Below the pieces are notes generated by a model. That model was not told where the DNA came from. It worked only from the letters and a program-made list of their open reading frames with translations, and did not search any database. From Nematostella vectensis (Eukaryota; Cnidaria; Anthozoa; Actiniaria; Edwardsiidae): DNA of 64,000 bases. Made by a program: the position numbers and the translations under genes. The DNA lies in contig NC_064038.1 in NCBI RefSeq assembly GCF_932526225.1, forward strand, positions 13,699,070 to 13,763,069, in the 5' to 3' direction. Of this stretch, positions 40,401 through 49,745 are shown in pieces (position 1 is the stretch's first letter; every line of letters starts with the position of its first letter).

Positions 40401-41560
40401 AGTAATCTAGTAATGCACACATGTCTAGGAGTAATCTAGTAGTGCACACATGTCTAGGAGTAATCTAGTAGTGCACACATCTCTAGGAGTAATCTAGTAG
40501 TGCACACATCTCTAGGAGTAATCTAGTAATGCACACATGTCTAGGAGTAATCTAGTAGTGCACACATGTCTAGGAGTAATCTAGTAGTGCACACATCTCT
40601 AGGAGTAATCTAGTAGTGCACACATGTCTAGGAGTAATCTAGTAGTGCACACATCTCTAGGAGTAATCTAGTAGTGCACACATCTCTAGGAGTAATCTAG
40701 TAGTGCACACATCTCTAGGAGTAATCTAGTAGTGCACACATCTCTAGGAGTAATCTAGTAGTGCACACATCTTTAGGAGTAATCTAGTAGTGCACACATC
40801 TCTAGGAGTAATCTAGTAGTGCACACATGTCTCTAGGAGTAATCTAGTAGTGCACACATGTCTCTAGGAGTAATCTAGTAGTGCACACATCTCTAGGAGT
40901 AATCTAGTAGTGCACACATCTCTAGGAGTAATCTAGTAGTGCACACATCTTTAGGAGTAATCTAGTAGTGCACACATCTCTAGGAGTAATCTAGTAGTGC
41001 ACACATGTCTCTAGGAGTAATCTAGTAGTGCACACATGTCTCTAGGAGTAATCTAGTAGTGCACACATCTCTAGGAGTAATCTAGTAATGCACACATGTC
41101 TAGGAGTAATCTAGTAGTGCACACATGTCTAGGAGTAATCTAGTAGTGCACACATCTCTAGGAGTAATCTAGTAGTGCACACATGTCTCTAGGAGTAATC
41201 TAGTAGTGCACACATGTCTCTAGGAGTAATCTAGTAGTGCACACATGTCTAGGAGTAATCTAGTAGTGCACACATCTCTAGGAGTAATCTAGTAGTGCAC
41301 ACATGTCTAGGAGTAATCTAGTAGTGCACACATCTCTAGGAGTAATCTAGTAGTGCACACATCTCTAGGAGTAATCTAGTAATGCACACATGTCTAGGAG
41401 TAATCTAGTAGTGCACACATGTCTAGGAGTAATCTAGTAGTGCACACATCTCTAGGAGTAATCTAGTAGTGCACACATGTCTCTAGGAGTAATCTAGTAG
41501 TGCACACATGTCTCTAGGAGTAATCTAGTAGTGCACACATGTCTCTAGGAGCAATCTGAT
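34500..41560. repeat. Higher-order blocks at the right end (offsets about 2132 and 2428)
   Basis: The GTCTGTAGGTCTAATC marker occurs at 35273, 37405 and 39833. Around each one there is the same sequence of AGCAGTAAT, GTATTGCACACATGTC, AATGTCTC and ATCTTTAGGAG variants. The rare GAGCAATCTGATAGTGC unit occurs near 36315 and 38450, and a decayed relative ends the array. Confidence 0.75.
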
Positions 41561-41569
41561 AGCACGCAT

Positions 41570-42041
41570 ACGAGTCACATTATGTCAGTATGTGACAAAG
41601 CCAATCCAGTGCTCCTATGTTCATTATTGGTAGAGCTCAGCAAAATAATTCGGACCCTGTATGCAGTTTCCCGTATGAGTTAAGAAACACTTGATCTTTC
41701 AGTGTAAACTTTTTGGAATAAACTTTTAGCACAATGCTCTTTTGTTAATAAGCCTAAATATATTTTATATTTTTTACGGATAACATTTTTGAGCGACGGA
41801 AAGAGATCCCGGTTGCGGGAAACCTGTGATGTACTTAAAGGTTTGGGTCTGAGCCCATCTTTCAAAATGGTGGCCTGAATTAGTTAAACACGAATTAGTT
41901 TACGTGAAACCGTTCTAGGACAATAAGAAAAAAAAAAACTATCGATGTGGACTTAAATATATGGTATGTAATTACCTAAAAGTTATTAGAGCGTTAAAAT
42001 ATAACACCAGTTTCTTTCTCTGCAAAGCTGTGACCACTTAC
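41570..42041. other. Intron sequence between the Ig16 donor and the satellite
   Basis: About 470 bp of unique AT-rich sequence. I see no Ig-coding block, terminal inverted repeat or convincing open frame. It joins the donor of the last visible exon to the satellite. Confidence 0.7.
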
Positions 42042-42368
42042 CAATGACAATCAAGCTCGTGGACCCATGCACGTCACCGGCGATGTTACTAGCGATACAC
42101 CTGTAGACTCCAGTATCACTCGGCTGAACCGAGAAGATGACGAGGGTCTGGTTACTGAGGTCGTACTGGCCATCAGGGTCAAGCTCATCCGGGTTATCAT
42201 CTCGTCTCCAGGTCACGCGCGGATGGGGAAAGCCCGAGGCTTGGCAACTCAGTACAATCTTGGTGCCCGTTAAGGCGGTTATTTTCCCGCCAATTGCAAC
42301 GTTCAGGGGCAAGCGGTCATACCAAGTGACGTTCTCATCGGTGAAGGTGATACGGGGCAGGATTGGTT
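42042..42368 (-). CDS. Exon of Ig16, last visible Ig domain
   Basis: This 109-residue module starts after acceptor GACGACAG. C42, W54 and C91 form the Ig core, with PSDTGVYRC as the F-strand. The first-Cys region reads CQASGFPHP. A sequon NVT lies in the leader and NQT before strand F. It ends ...VIG with donor GTAAGT at 42041-42036, the strongest type, so translation should continue in an exon left of the window. The C-C' loop is acidic (DDNPDELDPDG), unlike its neighbours. Confidence 0.9.
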
Positions 42369-42729
42369 CTGTCGTGCATATAAAATGAGTTCAGTAGCAA
42401 TACATGCATAGAATGTGATATAAGAAGGGACAGGGCGCGACATATTTTGTCAGTATCAGGACCCTAGGACAACTAGTCTTGATTACTTTGTCTCGAGCAT
42501 TTATAACATTGCCTTGAAGTTCATCAGGGGACTAAATAGGAGATCACTTGGGTACAAAACGCATCTTGCAATACCGTAAATGTTACAACGATCGCACACA
42601 CAGCTTCAATAGACTTTACTGCACGAACCACCATCATGTTGCATACTTCAATGCAGTTTATAAATAAATCGTAAAAGACTTTACAGGTAACATTGGTAGA
42701 TAGATGGAAATAGATAGTTTTTAGTTTAC
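42369..42729. other. Intron Ig15-Ig16
   Basis: About 360 bp of unique AT-rich sequence between two well-defined Ig exons. No repeats or additional coding sequence are seen. Confidence 0.75.
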
Positions 42730-43056
42730 CTTGCGCAATTATAGGTGAGTTAGCGGTGTTTGTCCCTGCCCTGTTGACGGCATTGCACTCATACATCCCG
42801 GCGTCATCCATTGTGACCTCTTGCACAGTGAGACTCTTGCCGTCTGCAGAGATATCGAACCCCTCCCCTGGCGTTATCAACTGACCGCGTCTAAGCCACG
42901 AGTAGCTCGGCGTCGGGATCCCTGTGGCCGAGCAGTTGATGGAGACTGGGGTGAGAGTCAGTGTCTTTAGGATTGCACCTATGCGCATGCTCACTGGTGT
43001 TCTGTCGTAGACTTCGAGGACCTCTGAGCTGACCTCGATCACGGGAGTCTCCGGCG
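42730..43056 (-). CDS. Exon of Ig15
   Basis: The acceptor is TTTGCAG at 43057 and the donor GTAAAC. The module has C42, W54 and C91, with CSATGIPTP after the first Cys and DDAGMYEC before the second. Strand G ends SPIIAQG, without the usual alternating hydrophobic pattern of the other domains. The split first codon combines C from Ig14 with CG, giving Pro. The leader TPVIEVSSEV fits the P-x-I pattern common to all modules here. Confidence 0.9.
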
Positions 43057-43360
43057 CTGCAAATTAAAATGAAAAACAAGAAATCTAGATCGCTTTGCAT
43101 CACCCATTGCATTGTTCCACGGCTTTGCTGCATTAAAGGCGGATGTAATTTTGACAAAAGAATTGTATTCTATATATTTCTATTCTATTTATCTATCTTT
43201 CGCAGGGAGTAGTTCGGAGGAAGAGAATCTCTCTAAAACAGCAGAACTCCGTAAAAAATGACACACACCAACCTTGCACCACACCAACCTTTTTTTTTTA
43301 CAACGGAGCAACATCAAACTTTTTTACTAACAATCCAGTAAGTTGTTATCCTTCACTTAC
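43057..43360. other. Intron Ig14-Ig15
   Basis: About 300 bp, AT-rich, with a run of T near 43290. No coding sequence or tandem array is seen. It begins at the Ig14 donor GTAAGTGAAGG. Confidence 0.7.
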
Positions 43361-43681
43361 GGACAAACTTGAGGAACGAGGACTTCCGGTCTGTCCCAGC
43401 GCCATTAGATGCAACGCATTCATAGCTTCCGGTGTCAGACCACAGGGTTCCCACAATAACCAGGGTGCTGCCCATGATTTTGATTCGTTTGCTTGGTTCT
43501 ATCAGGGCACCGGACCGGGACCACGTGATACTGGGTACCGGGTTGCCTGTGGCGTTGCAGTGGATGCTGACCGAGGTGCTGATCAAGGTGTTTAGATTGT
43601 CACCGATTGTTAGGGCGTGGCTTAGGCTGTCATAGTCTTCAAGCCGTCTTTTCGTAAATCGTATATTAGGGGAACGAGCAG
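43361..43681 (-). CDS. Exon of Ig14
   Basis: The exon begins after CCTTTAG and encodes AARSPNIRFT followed by an Ig core with C42, W54 and C89 (CNATGNPVP, SDTGSYEC). It ends FVC-type, with C as the last exon base rather than the usual G, before GTAAGT. A sequon is in the NAT after the first Cys. Its first ~20 bases belong to the terminal copy of the 35-bp minisatellite that fills the intron upstream of it, so the exon edge and the array share sequence. Confidence 0.88.
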
Positions 43682-44005
43682 CTAAAGGTAAAAACAGATA
43701 TTAGGGGAACGATTATATGGGGATAAAAACGGATATTAGGGGAACAAGAAGATGGGGATAACAACGGGTATTAGGGGAACGAAAAGATGGGGATAAAAAC
43801 GGATATTAGGGGAGTGAACAGATGGGGATAAAAACGGATATTAGGGGAGTGAGCAGATGGGGATAAAAACGGATATTAGGGGAGCAAGCAGATGGGGATA
43901 AAAACGGATATTAGGGGAGTGAGCAGATGGGGATATAAATGGATATTAGGGGGGCGAGTAGATGGGGATAAAAACGGATATTAGCGGAACAACGGATATA
44001 TTAGG
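43651..44005. repeat. 35-bp minisatellite spanning the Ig14 acceptor
   Basis: About ten units with period 35: GATATTAGG-type starts at 43661, 43696, 43731, 43766, 43801, 43836, 43871, 43906, 43941 and 43976. A typical plus-strand unit contains GATGGGGATAAAAACGG and ATTAGGGGAGTGAGCA. On the minus strand the terminal copy reads GTTTTTACCTTTAG, then exon bases CTGCTCGTTCCCCTAATAT; internal units read GTTTTTATCCCCAT, then CTGCTCACTCCCCTAATAT. The unit therefore matches pyrimidine tract plus exon start, but the AG itself is not kept in internal units. Confidence 0.9.
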
Positions 44006-44053
44006 GGAGAGGAGGATACTTCAAATAACAAACGCCTGTAGTTTTACACTCAC

Positions 44054-44383
44054 CGATGACTCTGATCAGCGTGGATTCCTGATCGACTCCAAACGAGTTG
44101 TTGGCGTAGCATGTGTAGCGCCCAACATCGTCCATCGTAATACCGAGTATTACAAGAGCTTTCGTCTCCTTATTCATGTACACGACAGACGTGATCTCCA
44201 CCATCACACCATCCTTCAACCAGGTTACCATGGGAACAGGCTCGCCAGTCATCGGGCACGTGATCTCTACTCCAGTACCGACTATTGTGGTGAGATTTCC
44301 GCCGATTTCCACGACCACCTCGTTCTCGCCTCCAGTCGCTACCACGTTCTGACGGTTAGACTGGATCCGTGGAATGTCTCCGA
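44054..44383 (-). CDS. Exon of Ig13
   Basis: The acceptor is CCCTCTAG and the donor GTGAGTG. The 110-residue module has C43, W55 and C92, with CPMTGEPVP and DDVGRYTC. The leader holds VATGGENEVVVEIGGNLTT, with an NLT sequon, and a second sequon NNS follows the second Cys. The C' region is long and carries MNKETK. The upstream intron contains the trinucleotide microsatellite. Confidence 0.9.
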
Positions 44384-44419
44384 CTAGAGGGAGGCAAATG
44401 GTATTATTGCAGTAAGAGC

Positions 44420-44606
44420 TAGATGATGTTGGTAATAATTGTGATTGTGATGGTGATAATGATGATTATTGTGATGGTGGTAGTGATACTGACAATAACG
44501 TTGAAGATGTTGATGATGGCGATAATGATGTTGATAATGATGATGCTGATGTTGATAATGGCGATGATGGTGGTGGTGGTGGTGATACTGATGATGATGT
44601 TGTCGT

Positions 44607-44637
<31 letters not shown>

Positions 44638-44880
44638 AATGGTATTGGTGATAGTGGTGGTGATTATGATGATTTTGATGGTGAAAATGCTGCTGCTGAG
44701 GATGATGATAACGTTGATCACGATGGTGGTTATGATGTTGTTGACGTTGAAGAAGATGATGATAATGTTGATTATGTTTGATTATGATTGGGAAAATGGT
44801 GGTGATGATGTTGTTGTTGACGATAATGTTGATGAAGTTGATGATAATGGTGATGTCAATGATAATGGTGGTTATGAATA
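44420..44880. repeat. TGA/TGG/TGT-type microsatellite
   Basis: About 460 bp of imperfect ATG/GTG/GTT trinucleotide repeats, with the purest stretch of GAT units near 44607-44635. It lies in the Ig12-Ig13 intron. Frames on both strands look open only because the repeat period is three; they encode runs of M, V and I or of I, T and N and are not considered genes. Confidence 0.9.
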
Positions 44881-45149
44881 TTTAATTCCATTAGGATAGC
44901 CCTTGTCAATCAATATAACAAACAATGCAATTCAGTTATCAATTTAGCACTGCTTCTCTCGTCAAAGTTTATTTCCAGTTCTGAATGCATGGTTCTTGAA
45001 TAACTTTTAAGATGCAATAGGTGGGATGTAAATCTAGACCAGACGTATGTAAATCGATGCGATAGTAAAAATTTATAGAAAGATTTCTTCTAGCAAAAAA
45101 TTAAAGCAATTTTATTAAGAAGCTGTATGCATTTTCAGACATAACATAC
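44881..45149. other. Rest of intron Ig12-Ig13
   Basis: Unique AT-rich sequence. Nothing further is recognised. Confidence 0.6.
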
Positions 45150-45452
45150 CTAATGAATGAACACGTGACATAACCTTAGCTACGCCAACAAGATTGGTGG
45201 CCACGCATGCGTAGTCGCCTGTATCTGACACGTTGATTGACGGGATGATGAATTCAGCCCCGCCCCTCTGTATCTGCAGGTTGTCACGTTCCCAAGTGAG
45301 GTCTGGCACAGGGAGGCCTGTTGCGTTACACGTCAAGGCAAATGCGTTACCAGGGATGGTTGTCACGCTGCTTCCAATGCTGGTTCTGATTGGCTGGTTT
45401 CTGAAGATCTTCAGAATCTCAGTGTCTGCATGGATTCGAGGTTTTACGGGGT
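45150..45452 (-). CDS. Exon of Ig12
   Basis: This short module (101 residues) follows acceptor CTTCCCTAG and ends at donor GTATGT. C42, W54 and C83 define the fold, with CNATGLPVP and SDTGDYAC. The C'-E region is about eight residues shorter than in neighbouring domains. Strand G is odd: VMSRVHSLG is basic and less hydrophobic than the TLxVxG endings elsewhere. Sequons are NAT and NVS. Confidence 0.9.
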
Positions 45453-45981
45453 CTAGGGAAGGGGAGTATAAAACATAGCAATAGTTGTGTTATCCAACAT
45501 CAAGAATCAGGTATTGATGAAACAAATAAACCTTATCTCGGTCACTAATACGGTCACTAGCAAGAGTTATTCCATCTCTTCTAGTGCCTATAAAAACTTG
45601 TATACTTAAACACATGCGCATAGCTCGCACAGCATTGTGGTTAGTAGGCGCGTACTTAGGAGGGTGCGCGCGCATCCTCGTTTGGCGCCAAAAGTGTGTC
45701 ATTTCTTAACAGAAGATCATTTCTTATTATTCAATTTCAATAGCCCCTCCCCCCCCCCTCAGATAATCCGGGGCATGCGCCAGCTTATAGCAATACTCGT
45801 ACCATTAGCCATTTCAAATACATAAGTGTCTCTGATATTTTGTGTAATAATGACGCATAGGCTTCAATGTATAATGATCAGTTGTGCGCCATTCATTGGT
45901 TAAACGTTAGGGGAACTATAATTCATAATAACATCGTCACCAGAAACATTTAAATAATACAATATTTGTTTTGTTTTTTAC
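45453..45981. other. Intron Ig11-Ig12
   Basis: About 530 bp of unique sequence. A short direct duplication CGGTCACTA lies near 45539-45558, and C-rich and GCGCGC patches lie near 45665 and 45750. No gene, array or inverted-repeat element is seen. Confidence 0.65.
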
Positions 45982-46305
45982 CAAGGACTTTAAGATTGGA
46001 TCCTGCGCTTAACTCGCCCATGACGTTTTGTACAAAACATTCGTATCGCCCACCATCCTCTCTGGTTACCATGGTGATGGTCAGATTCATTCCTGTTATA
46101 GTGAGTCGGTCACCGGTCTGCAGAAGTCTTTTCCCTCGTTTCCAGGACACCACGGGCACAGGACGCCCGGTTGCCGGACAGGTAATGGTGATGTTTGTGT
46201 CAGAGAGAACGGTCAAGTCCTGACCGATATCTATAGCAGCGGGGTCACGTGACTTGATGCTTGTGACGACTCCCCTTGAGATCTTGACGCGCGGGAAACT
46301 GAGAG
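45982..46305 (-). CDS. Exon of Ig11
   Basis: The acceptor is ATCATCTCAG and the donor GTAAAA. The 108-residue module has C43, W55 and C90, with CPATGRPVP and EDGGRYEC. The C-C' turn is strongly basic (KRGKR). Sequons NIT and NLT are present. The first codon is split with the C of Ig10, giving Pro. The intron upstream is the one invaded by the Penelope-like element. Confidence 0.9.
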
Positions 46306-46364
46306 CTGAGATGATGATAAATAGTTTTATAGATTTAACAATTTGGGGCACGCGAGAAAAAAAC

Positions 46365-46523
46365 TAACGCAAAACATTACATACACTTACGTAAACAATT
46401 ACACGCATTAGCGTTAAACATGAAACACTTACGCAAAACATTACATAGACTTACGTAAAACATCACACACTTACGCAAAACATTACATACACTCACGTAA
46501 AACATAACACACTTACGCAAAAC
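46365..46523. repeat. 42-bp minisatellite, left segment
   Basis: Units alternate between ACACTTACGCAAAACATTA and ACACTTACGTAAAACATAAC types, about 20-22 bp each, giving a 42-bp dimer. The segment stops at 46523, where the Penelope-like element starts, and the same repeat continues from 48073. Confidence 0.9.
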
Positions 46524-47880
46524 GCTCTTAAAGCCGCTTTGGACAAACGTGGTAAGTTAACAGGTAATTATATTTCTACTGAGGACTTAGCTCGCATTGT
46601 CCTGGAGAAAAATAACTTAGTATTTAATAAGAAGAATTATTTACAGGTATTAGGTACGGCTATAGGTACTAGAATGGCACCATCATATGCTAATCTTTTT
46701 ATGGCTAAAGTGGAAAAGGAAATCATAGACTCTTCTCCAGTTAAGCCTTATTTATAGCTATAGGTATATCGATGACATTTTCATGATCTGGACTGAAGGT
46801 GAGGACGCTCTGAGAGAGTTTATGGCTCACATGAACTCTGTACATAGAACTATAAAATTTACGTTTGAGTGGTCTACTAGTCAGGTAAATTTTTTGGATG
46901 TTTCACTTACTCTTAGGGATGGGTTTATCTCTACAGATCTGTATAGTAAGCCTACTGATAAGCATCAATATCTTTTTCATACGTCCTGTCATCCGTCTGC
47001 TTGTAAGAAAGGCATTCCTTTTGGGCAGGCACTACGTATTCGTAGGATATGTTCGGAAGACTCTTCTTTCGAAAAGAGGGTATTAGAGTTACAAGGTTAT
47101 TTAGTTGATAGGGGTTATCACAGCAGGTTTGTGGGGAGGGAAGTTGACCGGGTTAGACGTATTCCTAGGGACGACACATTGAAAGACAGGCGTAAAGGTA
47201 AGAATGATCGTGTACCTTTTGTAGTCACTTTTCATCCAGCTTTACCTAATTTACCTGGTATTCTTCGTAATTTACAGCCAGTTCTAGAATCTTCTAGTAG
47301 ATGTAGGGGTGCTATTGGTAGGGTACCTATGGTGGCTTATAGGAAACCTAGGAGTTTAATGGATATGTTGTTGCACTCCTCTCTTAAAGAGGATAGTACT
47401 CAGGTTAGAGGTTGTGGTAAGTGTGGCGGTAAAAGGTGTAGGGTGTGAAACTTTCTCAAGACATGGCGGGAGTTTCGCAGTACAGTTACTAATAAGAAAT
47501 ATGTCATTAATTTTGACTTGGACTGTAACTCAGATTTTGTTGTTTATCTAATTACTTGCTCTATGTGTAGCAAGCAATACGTAGGGTCTACTATCAATAG
47601 TTTTAGGAAGCGTTTTAATAATCATAAAAGTAGGTTAAGTAAGCACCCTAGTTTACCGGTTAGTGAAAGAGTTAAGGATGACCTTATCTATCAACATTTT
47701 CATTGCGACAATCACTTAGGTCTTAATAATGTTATGGTACAACTTATAAATAAGTGTAACTCTGAGGCTCAGCTTAGGGAAAGGGAAGGCCAGTGGGCTT
47801 ATCGGCTTAAGTCTATCTACCCGCGGGGCCTTAATAGTGATGACTTTTTTTGTAGTAGGAACCCACGTAGAGATGTGTAA
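46524..47880 (+). pseudogene. Penelope-like RT / GIY-YIG polyprotein, broken
   Basis: The reading frame is open from the element's first base. It covers GTAIGTRMAPSYANLFM (RT motif 5 region) and then stops at about 46755. A one-base shift lies just before the catalytic YIDD box (RYIDDIFMIW), which is in the next frame. RT thumb and linker run to an in-frame TGA at 47446-47448 beside a Cys cluster (CGKCGGKRC). The same frame continues to 47880 with the endonuclease: VVYLITC as the GIY strand, QYVGST as YIG, an Arg in RKRFNNHKSRL and the Glu region LREREGQW. One shift, one stop and the 5' truncation make it non-autonomous. It has no relation to the Ig protein. Confidence 0.9.
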
Positions 47881-48001
47881 ATTCTTTTTATCCATAGCGC
47901 GCGCTATTCTAGAAAATGCGCGTTTTTGTCAGTTGTAATGTTTTTGCGTCTCGTGCCACTATTCTGATGTAAATAAGCTTGTAACGATTCACCTTCTTCA
48001 G

Positions 48002-48043
48002 TCTGCCCTGAAGAAGTCTTATTAAAGACGAAAATTAGGCAGA
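48002..48043 (+). ncRNA. Hammerhead-ribozyme-like motif of the Penelope-like element
   Basis: The core strings CTGAAGA (48008-48014, matching CUGANGA) and GAAA (48030-48033) flank a perfect 5-bp hairpin, GTCTT/ATTA/AAGAC (48016-48029). TCTGCC at 48002-48007 pairs with GGCAGA at 48038-48043 as stem I. Between GAAA and stem I lies ATTA, so cleavage would follow the A at 48037 (UUA fits NUH), with almost no stem III. Hammerheads with a minimal stem III are known in Penelope-like elements. One extra A (48015) before stem II is non-canonical, so activity is uncertain. Confidence 0.55.
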
Positions 48044-48072
48044 GTCGAATTCCAGTTTTTGGTGTATTGTAG

Positions 48073-49115
48073 GCAAAACATTAAATACACTTACGTAAAG
48101 CATAACACACTTACGCAAAACATTACATACACTTACGTAAAACATCACACGCATTAACCTAAAACATAACACACTTACGCAAAACATTAAATACACTAAC
48201 GTAAAATATAACACACGCAAAACATTACATACACTTACGTAAAGCATAACACACTTACGCAAAACATTAAATACACTTACGTAAAACATAACACACTTAC
48301 GCATAACATTACATACACTTACGTAAAACATCACACGCATTAACATAAAACATAACACACTTACGCAAAACATTAAATACACTTACGTAAAACATAACAC
48401 ACTTACGCAAAACATTAAATACACTTACGTAAAACATAACACACTTACGCAAAACATTAAATACACTTACGTAAAACATTACATACACTTACGCAAAACA
48501 TCACACGCATTAACATAAAACATAACACACTTACGCAAGCATTACATACACTTACGTAAAGCATAACACACGCAAAACATTACATACACTTACGTAAAGC
48601 ATAACACACTTACGCAAAACATTAAATACACTTACGTAAAACATAACACACTTACGCATAACATTAAATATACTTACGTAAAACATATCACACTTACGCA
48701 AAACATTACACACACTTAAGTAAAACATAACACACTTACGCAAAACAGTAAATACACTTACCTAAAACATAACACACTTACGCAAAACATTACATACACT
48801 TACGTAAAGCATCACACGCATTAACATAAAACATACCACACTTACGAAAAACATTAAATACACTTACGTAAAACATAACACACGCAAAACATTACAAACA
48901 CTTACGTAAAGCATAACACACTTACGCAAAACATTAAATACACTTACGTAAAACATAACACACTTACGCATAACATTAAATATAGTTACGTAAAACATAT
49001 CACACTTACGCAAAACATTAAACACACTTACGCAAAACATTAAATACACTTACGTAAAACATTACATAACCTTACGTAAAACATCACACGCATTAACAAA
49101 AAAAATACCATAGCA
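48073..49115. repeat. 42-bp minisatellite, right segment, carrying the Ig10 donor motif
   Basis: Some 25 dimeric units. On the minus (sense) strand each half-unit holds GTTTTGCGTAAGTG or GTTTTACGTAAGTG. The real Ig10 donor at 49155/49154 reads GTTTTGC then GTAAGT, so thirteen bases spanning the exon end and donor are shared. The array therefore holds around 50 strong 5' splice-site look-alikes in the sense direction. Several units have decayed to CATCACACGCATTAAC-type variants. Confidence 0.92.
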
Positions 49116-49154
49116 ACCTGATCTAATACATATTATAATCTAAAAAAAACTTAC

Positions 49155-49484
49155 GCAAAACGTTCAAGGTGGTAGTTGCCGTGGCAGCCCCGAGGGAGTT
49201 GGTAGCGACGCACATGTACAGCCCCGCCCTCCTCTCCAAGATGCTCAACAGGTACAGGGTTCCCGTCAGATTATTCACTTTAACCGTCATGCTTTGCTTC
49301 AACGGCTGGCCATCCTTCAACCACGTGATGCTTGGTAAGGGGAATCCCCTGACTGGACACGTGACTTCCACGTTGGAGCTGAGGAGTGTAATGACGTCAC
49401 TGCCGATACCGGTGACGATGTACGCGATGTTCTCCGTTTCCGTGATATTTTCGGATGTTGTGCGAATGGAAGGAGGGCTGCCAA
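49155..49484 (-). CDS. Exon of Ig10
   Basis: The acceptor is TATGTTTTCAG. The module has C43, W55 and C92 with CPVRGFPLP. The F-strand reads ERRAGLYMC: the Asp normally three residues before Tyr is replaced by Arg, so the usual salt bridge of the fold is missing here. Sequons NIT and NLT are present. The exon ends with C (LNVL plus C), before GTAAGT, and its last seven bases are copied in the adjacent 42-bp minisatellite. Confidence 0.9.
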
Positions 49485-49745
49485 CTGAAAACATAATCGC
49501 GGAGAACATTGGCTGAGTGTGGGTGGGAGGGGTACGGATGATCATGAGGGGGGAGGGGAGACCCTCTCCCAAACCTCATGCCTTGAGGTGCAGTGTAGTA
49601 TGGAAATTGAGTTATTTTAAGGTTATCTTTGACGATTCTGGCGTTTCAAAGCATCAAATTTTCCCCAGGGGATCATGCAGACGTCTCCTCCAACAGTAGA
49701 ACGTTTCAAACTTTATCCTCTTCCTCAACTTTATGTAGCATTGTG
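49485..49745. other. Intron Ig9-Ig10, part next to Ig10
   Basis: Unique sequence with a G-rich patch near 49530-49560. Nothing further is recognised before the foldback element at 49746. Confidence 0.6.

Larger units (their letters stand above)
22685..41569. repeat. 29/31-bp satellite array, right arm
   Basis: This is the same family as the left arm, resuming after the LTR element. Variants enriched here include TCTGTAGGTCTAATC, ATCTTTAAGAG, TTGTTTCTAGG, GTAATGCAC and GTTGCGCCC, so the two arms have partly different histories. The last recognisable units decay near 41545-41569 (GCAATCTGATAGCACGC). The array lies downstream of the last visible Ig exon on its sense strand, so it is presumably intronic. 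No coding potential is seen. Confidence 0.97.
46524..48072 (+). mobile_element. 5'-truncated Penelope-like retroelement
   Basis: The insertion splits the 42-bp minisatellite. It starts mid-way in the reverse transcriptase (motifs 1-3 missing) and ends after a 3' untranslated part with a hammerhead-like motif. GCAAAAC lies on both sides (46517-46523 and 48073-48079) and may be the target duplication, though the same string recurs in the array. An RT followed by a GIY-YIG endonuclease is diagnostic of Penelope-like elements. The element is antisense to the Ig gene. Confidence 0.88.

Noticed and set aside
1-41569. CRISPR-like array of short direct repeats
   Set aside because: Units are directly adjacent with no unique spacers, the genome is eukaryotic, and no cas-type gene is present; this is satellite DNA.
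43651-44005. Interstitial telomere sequence (ATTAGGGG in each unit)
   Set aside because: TTAGGG occurs once per 35-bp unit and not in tandem, and the unit matches the Ig14 exon edge.
44419-44899. Frames of 100 and 158 codons rich in M, V, I
   Set aside because: They are trinucleotide repeat artefacts inside an intron.
47941-47990. CTGATG at 47974 as a hammerhead core
   Set aside because: It lacks a paired stem II leading to GAAA, whereas the CTGAAGA at 48008 has one.
48035-49049. Frames with repeated FYVSVCNVLRKCV
   Set aside because: They arise from the 42-bp minisatellite; composition follows the repeat and the frames are broken at unit-length changes.
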